A DNA stretch of 64,000 nucleotides from Meira nashicola (lineage: Eukaryota > Basidiomycota > Exobasidiomycetes > Exobasidiales > Brachybasidiaceae): NCBI GenBank assembly GCA_001600355.1, contig BCJU01000001.1, positions 2,253,178 to 2,317,177 of the forward strand, given 5' to 3'. Of this stretch, positions 8,801-17,705 are shown one piece after another. A model generated the notes under the pieces. That model was not told the DNA's origin and made no database searches. It was given only the letters and a program-made list of their open reading frames with translations. Position numbers and translations under genes: made by a program. The number at the start of each line of letters is the position of its first letter. Position 1 is the stretch's first letter.

Positions 8801-11277
8801 TCGCATACCGCTATTTGGAAGAAGGCGAGTATGTCGAATGGGCCAAATTGCATGATGAAGCTTCCGCAAGTTTGAACGATCGTGACGAAGCTGTGGATGA
8901 AGTTAATGAAAAAATTGAAATCAATTTGACATTAATTGGTGCAACTGCTTTGGAAGATAAATTACAAGTAGGAGTACCTGAAGCAATTGAAAAACTACAT
9001 CAAGCTGGTATTAAATTATGGATCTTGACGGGTGACAAACTTCAAACTGCTATTGAAATTGGTTTCAGTTGTAATCTTTTATCTTCTGATATGGAGATTA
9101 TGATCATTTCTGCAGATCACGAACAAGGTGCTCGAGCACAACTGGAAGCTGCTTGTAACAAAATCGCCGCTTCCGGTAGACCGATTGTCGTTCGACCCAA
9201 GAGGAAAGGCGTAATGCGTAAGCGACAAGGAGAAAAACAACGATTTGATGGATCAGATGGAGAAGCTTCAGACAAATCCGCATTTGCCGTCGTCGTTGAT
9301 GGTGAAACTTTGAAATTTTGTCTTGATAAGAATCTCAAGCCACTCTTCTTAGCTCTTACAACGCAATGCGAAACTGTCGTATGCTGTCGTGTTAGTCCTG
9401 CACAAAAAGCATTGACCGTGCGATTGGTCAAGGACGGTATTGATGCAATGACATTATCAATCGGTGATGGTGCAAATGACGTAAGTATGATTCAAGAGGC
9501 TCATATTGGTGTTGGAATTGCAGGATTAGAAGGTGCACAAGCTTCTATGAGTGCAGATTATGCTATCGGTCAATTTCGTTTCCTTACAAAGCTACTTTTG
9601 GTTCACGGTCATTGGAACACGTATCGGATTGGAGTTTTGCACCAAGTCTTCTTTTACAAGAACTTGATTTGGACATTCTCTTTATTGCTATTCCAAATCT
9701 TCTGTCAAGCCAATGCCACATATTTGTTCGATTACAGTCTTGTTTTACTTTACAATCTCGTTTTTACCAGTTTGCCCGTCATTATGTTGGGTGCTTTGGA
9801 CCAAGATCTTCGCGCTCCCGCTTTGATGACATTCCCGCAAACTTATGCTCCTGGACGAGAAGGAAAATTGTATACCCGTGCTCAATTCTGGTTGGCTTGC
9901 ATCGATGGTGTTTATCAAAGTGTTATTTGTTTCGGAATCTCAGCGGCTGCTTATTACTTTTTCCCCATTGTTAATTCGGATGGAATAAGTCTTGATCCAC
10001 TCTCCGCTTTAGGATCAACGGTTGGTGCATGCGCAGTGGTGTGTGCTAACTTGTATTGCGGATTGATGGTACAAAATTGGTCGGCCATCATTTGGATTGT
10101 GATCATTATCAGCAATTTGGCGTATTTTGTCTGGATTTTGCTCTACAGTGCACCTGTTTGGGGCTCAATGTTCTCTGGTACAGCGTTTGTCGTTATGAGC
10201 ACGATTCAGTTCTGGGCTACATTGTTATTGTGTGTAGTAGCATCTTTATTACCACGATTCACTTACCGCGCTTGGATGAGCTCGTTCTACCCAACACATA
10301 TTGATCATGTTCGACAAGCATGGGTCAAAGGTGATTTGAAGAGACGTCTTGGTCTAAGATCAGGTCCTTTAGATAGCGAAAAAGCGGCAAGTATTATGGA
10401 ATCAGGACAAAAAGTTCAATTATATCATGACGAAAGCACGTATGACTTGACGCCCAATTCTCATGATCCTGCGATCTTGCACTACTCCCAACAACCTGGA
10501 GCAGGAGGCGAGAACACGAATGATTCATATGGTAATAAATTGGGTGTCGATGAATATGCAAGAAAGAGCAATCCTCAACGCAACAGTTTGAACGTAGCTG
10601 GAGAAAGTGCTATGCCACGAGCAACATCATCTTTCAGCTTTTATGATCCTGATCGCTTACCAAATTCCTATACTCCTGAACCGGGTATGAGTAGAACTCC
10701 AATGCATACTCACGCGGAAGAAGATGGTATGCATGACTATGAACAAAATCAATATGGAATACAAACTTCTTCTGGTCTTCCTGCGCCAGAGATTTACGTC
10801 CAAAGGGCATCAATGAACAGTACTCGCAATCCAAAGACGAGTCCTTATCGTGCAGACTTTGATGATGAAGTGATGAATAGCCGCACGGCTCTAGCGGCTG
10901 CTACCAGTGTTGATTCATTTGAACAACAATTCCGAACAGCATTTGTACCGGGCGAAGAGCAAAGACGACAACCAAACCCTTCTCCTTTACATGAAGAAAT
11001 TGCAGATGAACAAGAAAGAGATGTAAGAATGTCTCCACTTCAAAAATTCCATAACAGATTTCAACAAAATCAAGCAATCACACCTTCAAATAGCTTTCCT
11101 TCTATAGATTCACAAGACAGTATGGATGCCTTGCGTGCGCCAATGAGGCCATTTGCAGGTAGACAACAACAAGCTTCTTCTGCTTCTGCGGCTGATAGTG
11201 AAGCAGACGGATTCCATACACCTCAAGGCATTCATAGTCCACAGCCAAGCGGAGCTGATGGACAGCAACCATATTAG
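5812..11277 (+). CDS. DNF1: P4-type ATPase, phospholipid flippase (Dnf1/Dnf2-like)
   Basis: Intronless protein of 1821 aa. It is a P4-ATPase, which moves phospholipids from the outer to the inner leaflet of plasma or endosomal membranes. Visible motifs in order are the actuator DGET at 510-513, the P4-specific PISLY in TM4 at 705-709, the phosphorylation motif DKTGT with catalytic Asp758, the nucleotide-binding KGAD, TGD at 1073-1075, and the hinge GDGAND at 1218-1223. A C-terminal bundle of hydrophobic helices follows. The stretch around Asp758 (LGQIEYIFSDKTGTLTQN) and the FKKCSING that follows resemble the Dnf1/Dnf2 branch more than Drs2 or Neo1. The start ATG has a good AAAA-ATG-G context. 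The protein is longer than yeast Dnf1 (about 1570 aa). The excess lies in an acidic/basic N-terminal region with a K-rich patch near residue 190, an insertion before DGET, and a long disordered tail after about 1520. Confidence 0.93.
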   Translation: MVFGNHSGVRAPEMDENGHFFDPNNTTPYDVGPSNRAYISDPTHPEYDPAIDPNLQLRTVRTAAESIAESHRSEARREARQKAKRSGSILNRLGRGRTLLRKEGKSGSRRGQNASGIVDLVQEELGKIRQGYPQGTGAQGTGGEGVGVPFDSAQQGQTPAYPTEDAYGEAEEEAAKEASTAVPDATLKKKKKKPAKRRNVYLNIPPTSPNEVGKNGQPIARYPRNKVRTSKYTVVTFLPRFLSEQFRRMANVYFLGLVALQASDKFGATVPQIAMLPLVAILTITAIKDGIEDYRRHVLDNEVNNSAVTKLGNWRNVNQPIDPRNWFEKLLGMKNPNKISKGVRKLREKEDAIGLRVVGAQAQRDVEQGQSGGVIYQGGPLSRANTTRSGRSDSVTSGYTNNLETIASESERGGSIMKPSMNRSNSTNILLASTTEFGEASRMSLPEANGVVDYHRQTPGTARWERTLWKKLEVGDVVLLRDNEQVPADIVLLNSSDPDGNAFVETKNLDGETNLKVRKCLKASAGIQTEEDIEHARFVIDSEPPHANLYSYNGVLKYNKPLPKGYDTDVPIDSSAHAAQQAASRAVEPITANELLLRGCIMRNTDWIIGIVVFTGKDTKIMLNGGDTPSKRSKIEKETNVNVVVNFLILLIMCVACAVIGGIILNWTDTSRDYYEPGSTDSSSNIVNALYIFGTCLVLYQNIVPISLYISIELTKTIAAFFIYTDIDMYYEPLDHPCVPKTWGIVDDLGQIEYIFSDKTGTLTQNVMEFKKCSINGIQYGEGVTEAMLGSMKREGKDISGFDADAQAAKMEVMKEEMVTKLNKTFKNRYLRKDKVTLISPDLADTLASTSALEQRRNVTNFFRALALCHTALADRADPNDPYTIEYKAQSPDEAALVAAARDVGAVFLNKNNHTIDLEVCGAPERSTPLRVLEFNSTRKRMSVIIREADGKLLLICKGADSVIYQRLRSDHPPDLKAKTQADLEDFANAGLRTLCIAYRYLEEGEYVEWAKLHDEASASLNDRDEAVDEVNEKIEINLTLIGATALEDKLQVGVPEAIEKLHQAGIKLWILTGDKLQTAIEIGFSCNLLSSDMEIMIISADHEQGARAQLEAACNKIAASGRPIVVRPKRKGVMRKRQGEKQRFDGSDGEASDKSAFAVVVDGETLKFCLDKNLKPLFLALTTQCETVVCCRVSPAQKALTVRLVKDGIDAMTLSIGDGANDVSMIQEAHIGVGIAGLEGAQASMSADYAIGQFRFLTKLLLVHGHWNTYRIGVLHQVFFYKNLIWTFSLLLFQIFCQANATYLFDYSLVLLYNLVFTSLPVIMLGALDQDLRAPALMTFPQTYAPGREGKLYTRAQFWLACIDGVYQSVICFGISAAAYYFFPIVNSDGISLDPLSALGSTVGACAVVCANLYCGLMVQNWSAIIWIVIIISNLAYFVWILLYSAPVWGSMFSGTAFVVMSTIQFWATLLLCVVASLLPRFTYRAWMSSFYPTHIDHVRQAWVKGDLKRRLGLRSGPLDSEKAASIMESGQKVQLYHDESTYDLTPNSHDPAILHYSQQPGAGGENTNDSYGNKLGVDEYARKSNPQRNSLNVAGESAMPRATSSFSFYDPDRLPNSYTPEPGMSRTPMHTHAEEDGMHDYEQNQYGIQTSSGLPAPEIYVQRASMNSTRNPKTSPYRADFDDEVMNSRTALAAATSVDSFEQQFRTAFVPGEEQRRQPNPSPLHEEIADEQERDVRMSPLQKFHNRFQQNQAITPSNSFPSIDSQDSMDALRAPMRPFAGRQQQASSASAADSEADGFHTPQGIHSPQPSGADGQQPY

Positions 11278-11616
11278 CATTCCATCTTTGCTTCAATCAG
11301 CATCCCTTTTCTCCTCTCTTTTTAGCACGAACAATTTCTGGGTTTCGAAATAATCATTGTTTCATCGTTTCCTCTTTCTTTCATTTTCTGTCTATGCGCT
11401 CATTAATGCACTGCAATTCTCTCATGTTTATTAACGGTTCTCTCTAGAATGATGATTATTTTGCGAATAATATGATGCTAATGTGTCGAAGTGTCAATAT
11501 TGAAATATGAATGAGCAATGTGACAATAGCATTGCAAAAGGTATATGATTAAAAGTACATGAAAGGGTTATTCATACATCCAGCGATCCATTTGAATAAG
11601 GGTGGGTAAAAAGATT
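11278..11616. other. Short convergent 3' intergenic region
   Basis: About 340 bp between two converging stop codons. It is T-rich on the flippase side, as expected for a 3' UTR. No other feature was seen. Confidence 0.5.
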
Positions 11617-14600
11617 TCACAATTCGCTCTCGTCATCGTCATACACAATCTTGGTAATAATGATCTTCTTTCGTCTGACTAGTGGTGAACCTAAAGGTTT
11701 GCCAGCTTGTGGCACGTTACCAAATCGATCTAGAGCAGCTTGGCCAGCATCGGCTAAACAACTCTTGATTGGCTTGGAATGAGATTGAGCTTTGAAGGAT
11801 GAGTCGTTCGTGCTTGCTTTACTTGTGCCTAACACATTATCACTCGGACCGGCAAATAATGTCTTGTGCCAACGAACTGCTTTCTTAAGTGAGATTCTAC
11901 GTGGCGGAGTTGAATAGACTTCATCATCACCTGCAGCAAGTCGATGTAATTGAAGCGTTTCATCTTCTTGTTCTATAGCTGACGAAGAAGAATCTGCTGC
12001 AATGCCACCACTAAGACGTTCAGCACGTTGTGCAGCACGATTCTTTCTGGCTTGTTTTGATTGCGCTTCTTTTGCTTCTTTTTGAGATTTACTTAGAGCT
12101 GTAGAAGCGTTTGCTACTTCGACGTTCTTGCGGAATTTCGAGCTTGGACTTGGAGGTCGTAATTCGCCTTGTTTGCGAATGACGATCAGTTCGAGTTGAG
12201 CAACACCGGTCTCGTTGCATCTGGTATGTAAAGATGTTAGCCGAGAAAGTTCCATACTAGAAATCGGAATCGGTCTAGGTGCTGGTGTGATTTTCGGTCC
12301 AGATGTGCTGCCCATTGGAGGTGCTGCTTTGAAGGGCAAGGAAAGAGCTTTGGGTGAGTTTGAGGCGGATGATGACGTTCCGCTAGATTTGAAAGCACTT
12401 TGCTGATCTGGCTGCTTCCTCTCTCGAAGCCCTTGGTCAACTGCTGAACTTTGATTTTTCATGTCAGCTAGAATAACTTCTTGCTTGCCCAAATTCTCTG
12501 ATTTGACACTTTCTGGCGCATTAAAGTTTTCTTGCTGTCGTGAAGGTGAAGATAATGAATGATCAACCTTGCGAATGAAGTCATTGATCCTCCGCATTGG
12601 ACGTGCTTTGGTTACACTTCTTTCTTTCATCATCGCCATTTGGGCTATTGGAGCAGCTTCCTTCATGCCCAAACGACGTAAAGAATTAGATTTGCCAACA
12701 TTTTCGCCCGTTGCAGTTTTAGAAGAATTCTTTTCATCCGACATCTTCCTTTGGCTTGCAGGTTCTACCTTTGACACAGCGACTGCTCCACGCATAACTC
12801 TTCTTGCACCTCCTACACTGCCGGCTTTGGAGGCAGTCACCATTACTGCCTTTGGTACGTCAGAAACCTCGGAAAGCTTCACGTTCATTGCTGTGCTCGC
12901 TGCTTCTTGATTTTCCGTCGACTTCGAATCGATGTTGTCAGGTTTAGTATTTGAAGAAATTGGTTTTGCGTTTCGGCCAGCTATCAGTCGAGCATCACGA
13001 ACAATTGGAGCATTGGATTTGGCAACTTGCTTTACCGGTGATGAAGACGAAGAGGAGCTATGACTGGAATGTGTGCTTAGAATTCTTTTGCCATTGATTC
13101 CTGTATCGAGGTTTCGGAGCGGCTTTGATTGAGAGGTCGCAAGCTTGGATACCTGTGAGGGATTTGGTCTTGCTGCAGGTCTTCTTTCAACATTCACAGA
13201 CGTCTTCTGATTCACGCTTTGCTTCGAGTCTGACAATCCAGATTTGAGTTGTGGCTGTGATTGACTTTTTGAAACACTTAGCTTAAATGGACGTGGCAAT
13301 TTTGAGACGGCTGGAACTGGTAGTCTGGAGGTACGCAAAGATACATCAGAGCGTATAGGAGAAGCACGTTGCGTCATGTGAGATGGTGTAGACTCTGGCA
13401 TCTGTGCAAGTAGGCCTTTTGATGAGGAGTTTGCCAATTGTGCTTTGATTGGCGATAAAGGCAACGGGACCTGTGAAGCAATATCCAATAGATCATATGC
13501 TGGTTGAAAATGAGATGATTTGAGAGTAGGACTGAATGACTCTGGTTGAATAGAAGATAGTCTCATTGCATCGAATTCTTTCTTTTCTGGACTTCGAGGT
13601 GTTTTCACTTTCGCATCTGCCCATGCAGCCAGCTTCGAGCGAACTTCTACTTTTGTCGGTGAATATAGCGAATTGGCAGCATTGGCTTTGCGAGGACTTT
13701 CTCGTAGTATTGGTCCAGATCTCGAGACAGAAGCACGTTGCGAAGAGTGACCTTCATTTTCTATGTCAAATTGGGGAGAAAAGTTTGACGTATACGACAT
13801 TGCTGGTGAATTAATGTAAGGCGAATGTTTACCACGAGAATTTGCATAATTCATGGGAGAAGGTCTGGACGAAAATGGATAAGGAGCAAGTGCAATACCG
13901 GGAGAGCTGTCCGCTTCAGAAGGTGCCAAGGATGCTCTACATCTATCCAACGCTGTATTGAATCCTTTGTTACGTGTCGGTGTACTTGGCAAAGACGGAG
14001 GCTTTGGAGACGAGAGAGGTAAGGTTTTGTTTCCAGACTTGATACCAAACCAGTCAGCTTCTTCCGTTGCATCTGGATCATCTTCTGGGGTTTCTTTCAT
14101 TGTACTGACGTTAGTTGATGTTATTTGCGCGATTTTTGGAGTTTCACAATCCATCAACACTTGATCTTCAACTTCCTTCGAGCTTACTTGATTCTCATAG
14201 TCCGCTAGCAGATCGGCTCGATCATCAGCTGCCGCTTCAGGCCTTTCAACATCTTCATCTTCATTAAGGACTGAGTTTGTGACTGCAGTATCAATAGCCA
14301 CTCCATCTTCCTCCTCTGTTGTACGCTCTTCTTCATTTTCTGACACAACATTCTGCTGCTCGTTCGCATTATTGAGTTCCACCTTCTGCGCATTAGGCTG
14401 TATGCTGTCGATTACGCTCTCCTCATCCTCCCTCTCTTCACAAGTATCCGCAATGTGAGATTGAACTGCATCAATTTCACTCTCAGATTCATCATCGTCT
14501 TCCACTGTGCGATCTGTTATAGTTTCGTGGCCTTCCCAACCCCCACTCTTCCTTCTCGTGAGCTCTATGCTATCTTTTCGCAACAATCTCCTTGTTCGTA

Positions 14601-14997
14601 ATTTGGCTTGATATTTATGTCTACGATCATGCTCCGCTTTTGATGGAGTTCCGAAAAAGATTGGTGGAGGAGCTCTGGTTCTTTGTTTGGATGTAAACGT
14701 TGCTGCTGATATATCTCCAATTTCGTCATCTCCTCTTTCACTACTTGTGATGTCATTCTCCTCATCATCATCTTCTGTAAATGCATCAGATTCGGATGCC
14801 GTCAATAAACTTTCTTCCGTATCGAAGCTAGAACCATTTTGATGATGAGGACTGTGAAGGATGGGCGATGATAAGCTCTTTTGACTGATTTGCAGTGTAG
14901 TCTTTGAGGATGAAGGTTGTGATTTGGATGGAGTGCATATTGATAATTGATTGACCGAATTGGTAATGTCTCCCAACGACCTTTCGAGTGTGGTCAT
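11617..14997 (-). CDS. Large disordered protein, unrecognised
   Basis: Intronless ORF of 1126 aa from the first true ATG at 14997; the frame extends upstream only through a TTG. The N-terminal third is acidic, with D/E runs and SDAFTEDDDEEND. The middle is S/P/K-rich with many SP, TP and SPRK-type sites, as in CDK-regulated proteins. A short lysine/arginine helical stretch follows (KSQKEAKEAQSKQARKNRAAQRAE). The C-terminus has a compact conserved-looking block, PIKSCLADAGQAALDRFGNV, then GKPLGSPLVRRKKIIITKIVYDDD. A sequence near residue 1040 (KKAVRWHKTLF) fits the RVxF protein phosphatase 1 docking pattern. A nuclear or mitotic role is an inference only. Confidence 0.75.
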   Translation of the reverse strand: MTTLERSLGDITNSVNQLSICTPSKSQPSSSKTTLQISQKSLSSPILHSPHHQNGSSFDTEESLLTASESDAFTEDDDEENDITSSERGDDEIGDISAATFTSKQRTRAPPPIFFGTPSKAEHDRRHKYQAKLRTRRLLRKDSIELTRRKSGGWEGHETITDRTVEDDDESESEIDAVQSHIADTCEEREDEESVIDSIQPNAQKVELNNANEQQNVVSENEEERTTEEEDGVAIDTAVTNSVLNEDEDVERPEAAADDRADLLADYENQVSSKEVEDQVLMDCETPKIAQITSTNVSTMKETPEDDPDATEEADWFGIKSGNKTLPLSSPKPPSLPSTPTRNKGFNTALDRCRASLAPSEADSSPGIALAPYPFSSRPSPMNYANSRGKHSPYINSPAMSYTSNFSPQFDIENEGHSSQRASVSRSGPILRESPRKANAANSLYSPTKVEVRSKLAAWADAKVKTPRSPEKKEFDAMRLSSIQPESFSPTLKSSHFQPAYDLLDIASQVPLPLSPIKAQLANSSSKGLLAQMPESTPSHMTQRASPIRSDVSLRTSRLPVPAVSKLPRPFKLSVSKSQSQPQLKSGLSDSKQSVNQKTSVNVERRPAARPNPSQVSKLATSQSKPLRNLDTGINGKRILSTHSSHSSSSSSSPVKQVAKSNAPIVRDARLIAGRNAKPISSNTKPDNIDSKSTENQEAASTAMNVKLSEVSDVPKAVMVTASKAGSVGGARRVMRGAVAVSKVEPASQRKMSDEKNSSKTATGENVGKSNSLRRLGMKEAAPIAQMAMMKERSVTKARPMRRINDFIRKVDHSLSSPSRQQENFNAPESVKSENLGKQEVILADMKNQSSAVDQGLRERKQPDQQSAFKSSGTSSSASNSPKALSLPFKAAPPMGSTSGPKITPAPRPIPISSMELSRLTSLHTRCNETGVAQLELIVIRKQGELRPPSPSSKFRKNVEVANASTALSKSQKEAKEAQSKQARKNRAAQRAERLSGGIAADSSSSAIEQEDETLQLHRLAAGDDEVYSTPPRRISLKKAVRWHKTLFAGPSDNVLGTSKASTNDSSFKAQSHSKPIKSCLADAGQAALDRFGNVPQAGKPLGSPLVRRKKIIITKIVYDDDESEL

Positions 14998-15479
14998 AAT
15001 TATACGAATAAGTAAAAGGTCATGAAGCAAGGTGTACTTCTGATGTATGGATGGATTCAATGCAGGCGCTCAATCTTGCTATTATTAATCATATACATCC
15101 GATCGTATGTGCATGTAAATGGAGAGTATGGTTGATGCTTACCTGATGAGAACAACACGCCTTAAACAATTGGATTTTTGGTGTTAATTGTGGAAATTGT
15201 TCATACACGCGCGAATAAAGGCAAGCTTTACTTTCACAGCTTCAAAGCGCGTTTTGTCACGTGTAGATATGCATTAGCAATGAGATTTAAATGTGAAGAT
15301 CAACTAGACTACTACAATCATTGTGGAACACCTTGACTATCTTCATCCACATCACAACATTGCCAGACTCCCCGTCAAAGATTGCTATAGAACATAACTT
15401 TAGCTGTTTATACATAAGCTCCTATTCAAAGACGGGGTCAAGGCTTTCTCATAAATATCAACATAGCATTTATGACAAG
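14998..15479. other. Intergenic region, divergent promoters
   Basis: About 480 bp between the starts of the large disordered protein (-) and SMD1 (+). The plus frame of SMD1 is open upstream to 15321, but that segment does not resemble an Sm protein N-terminus and is probably 5' UTR. No RNA gene seen. Confidence 0.5.
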
Positions 15480-15860
15480 ATGAAGTTGGTCAGATTTTTG
15501 ATGAAACTTCAAAATGAAAGTGTTACAATTGAATTGAAAAATGGAACAATCGTTCATGGAACAGTAACAGGAGTGGACGTTCAAATGAATACACATTTGA
15601 AAACTGTCAAAATGACGGTAAAGGATCGTGATCCACTATCTTTGGATACTTTAAGCATTCGTGGCAACAATATTCGTTATTGGATTTTACCTGATGCCCT
15701 CCCTCTCGATATGCTACTCGTAGATGATGCTCCAAAACCAAAAGGAGGAAAGAGACGTGATCCTGCAACCCGTGCACGTGGATTACCAGATCGTGGAGGA
15801 CGTGGAGGTGGCAGAGGTGCACCAAGAGGAAGAGGTAGAGGACGCGGAAGAGGGTTCTGA
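15480..15860 (+). CDS. SMD1: Small nuclear ribonucleoprotein Sm D1
   Basis: Protein of 126 aa and core member of the heptameric Sm ring on U1, U2, U4 and U5 snRNAs, required for pre-mRNA splicing. The start is set at the ATG giving [20 protein letters not shown], which is the universal SmD1 N-terminus; the frame is open 53 codons further upstream. The Sm1 motif ([20 protein letters not shown]) and the Sm2 motif ([13 protein letters not shown]) are intact. The C-terminus is a long RG/GRG tail, the usual site of symmetric dimethylarginine and SMN-type recognition. The length is near the usual 115-125 aa and the gene has no intron. Confidence 0.97.
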   Translation: MKLVRFLMKLQNESVTIELKNGTIVHGTVTGVDVQMNTHLKTVKMTVKDRDPLSLDTLSIRGNNIRYWILPDALPLDMLLVDDAPKPKGGKRRDPATRARGLPDRGGRGGGRGAPRGRGRGRGRGF

Positions 15861-15952
15861 AAGAGATAATCGTAATCGCTTCTCTCACAAATAATTGTAC
15901 TATTTCATCATCAAAAGAACATCAATTGTATTTGTTTTGTGTACATCTTTTA

Positions 15953-17350
15953 TCAAACGCGAAACACGAGTGCTACCCCTTCATCTCCAGCAGCTACAAC
16001 TTTCCATCCTTTACTGGCCTCTAAATTAGCATAAGCTCCTACACCACCTGTTTCAGCTCCTTGGGTATATCCATCATCCGGTCCGGCGACTACATTCAAC
16101 ACTGCATCAGTAAATCCATGATGAACAACAACATGATTTGCATTTCTTGCATCAAACGTGACCACTTTTCCATCGGATGTGGATGTGGTGAACAGAGGCC
16201 CAGATCCATGTACTACTAAATCGGTAATAGCCTCCTCCAAATGTGCTTCACATCGTACTTTTCCTGTCGAAAGATCCCAGATAATTGCCTTTCCATCTGT
16301 ACTGACAGATACAACATTTGTGCTCGTTGTGGCCTTTGGTGCAGGTTGTGTTGCTTGTCCGTTTGGATTTCCAAGCAAATCGATAAACGATATGCGTTCT
16401 ATAGAATCACCATCATTATGCCCTGATAATGCTGCTACCACTAATGCTGCACCTCCATCTTCGATATTAGACAAATTCACCACACGGATTGCGCCTGCAG
16501 CTCCACCAACAACTGCAATTTTACCATCAGAGCTAACGGCGAGTGCCGTAATGCCCGTTTGCAGATTAAATCGAGCATCTCCAGACTGTAGCTTAGATAG
16601 TGCATTTGCATCTTTTGGATCCCATACGATCAGTGATCCATCGTCAGATGCAGTGATAAGTCTTCTTCCATCTGGGGAGAATTGACCGCAAGAGACGGCT
16701 GCTGTATGACCTGAAAAAACATTCATCACTTTTCCGCTTGGAATATGCCACATCCAAACCGTTGAATCAGAAGCACCAGCCGCAAGAACGTTATCACCTT
16801 TAGGGTGCCAATCAAGCCAAACGATTTCATCAGGGCCTTCTAAAGTAGTTATGAATTCGCAATGGCCCCATTCGGTCGTAGGAGCAGCTCCCATTTCCAC
16901 AGGTGCAAATGTTCCGCTTGCAGGTGCATGTAATTTCCAGATCCGTATCCGACCATCTAATCCACCAGTAGCAACGAAACTACCTGTTGCGCTGAATCCT
17001 CCAGATACAACACTATCTTCATGACCAGTCAATTCAACAATATTTGCACCCGTTCGTGTATCCCATAATCTTCCTTTATCATCAGCACCTCCACTAAAGG
17101 CAATCGGAATTTGCGGAAATTTCGGGTGCAATTGAAGTGAAAAGACGGAATCCCTATGATCATACAATGCTGCTATACTTGAATCTTGAAACTGATCATC
17201 TCCATTTTCCTCGCCTCCTTCTCCGTCTTCGCCACCATCATCGGAATCCTCTTCCATTGGTGCTTGACCGCCTTCTAATTCTGCATCTAGAATCTCGTGA
17301 ACTTCATCTTCGTTCACTTCTCCTCCTTCAAGTCTGTCTGATGACTGCAT
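15953..17350 (-). CDS. SQT1: WD40 ribosome assembly protein Sqt1 / AAMP family
   Basis: Intronless protein of 465 aa. Sqt1 is the dedicated chaperone of ribosomal protein uL16 (Rpl10) in late 60S assembly; AAMP is its animal homologue. After a strongly acidic N-terminus (about 55 residues with EEDSDDGGEDGEGGEE), a run of WD repeats begins with LYDHRDSVFSLQLHP and includes GRLWDTRTG, GRIRIWKL, STVWMWHIPSGKV and GSLIVWDPKD. The phrase DEIVWLDWHPKGDNVLAAGASD is diagnostic of this family. It converges with SMD1, with 92 bp between the stops. Confidence 0.88.
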   Translation of the reverse strand: MQSSDRLEGGEVNEDEVHEILDAELEGGQAPMEEDSDDGGEDGEGGEENGDDQFQDSSIAALYDHRDSVFSLQLHPKFPQIPIAFSGGADDKGRLWDTRTGANIVELTGHEDSVVSGGFSATGSFVATGGLDGRIRIWKLHAPASGTFAPVEMGAAPTTEWGHCEFITTLEGPDEIVWLDWHPKGDNVLAAGASDSTVWMWHIPSGKVMNVFSGHTAAVSCGQFSPDGRRLITASDDGSLIVWDPKDANALSKLQSGDARFNLQTGITALAVSSDGKIAVVGGAAGAIRVVNLSNIEDGGAALVVAALSGHNDGDSIERISFIDLLGNPNGQATQPAPKATTSTNVVSVSTDGKAIIWDLSTGKVRCEAHLEEAITDLVVHGSGPLFTTSTSDGKVVTFDARNANHVVVHHGFTDAVLNVVAGPDDGYTQGAETGGVGAYANLEASKGWKVVAAGDEGVALVFRV

Positions 17351-17705
17351 GACGTTTGATTGTGCTTTATGAGAAGGGTTATGTGAGAGTAAGAAGGTAC
17401 GTTGAACAGAATGTTCATAAATTCTATAGGCCGTTCGAAGAATTGCTTAAATTCCAAAAAATTTATCTCTCGCTTTGAGAAAAAATCACGGCAGAAAAGC
17501 AGAGTGTAAGTGTTTTTGGCTCAGCGCTAATACAGTATATGCTTTAAAGCGTGCAAAAAACGCGACTCTTTGCGGCCGTAAGGGGGATTCACCTAAGAGT
17601 TGCATGTTTGGCTACGCACACTCAAATCAACGCATTCATTCTGCTCCTTTCGAAATCAAGCTCACGGTCACTTCCACCAACACCCATACTTACACCAAAT
17701 TTGAC
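17351..17705. other. Intergenic region, divergent promoters
   Basis: About 355 bp between the SQT1 and MSH4 starts. The MSH4 reading frame is open back to 17475, but the extra 77 codons are not MSH4-like, so the region is read as promoter and 5' UTR. Confidence 0.45.
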
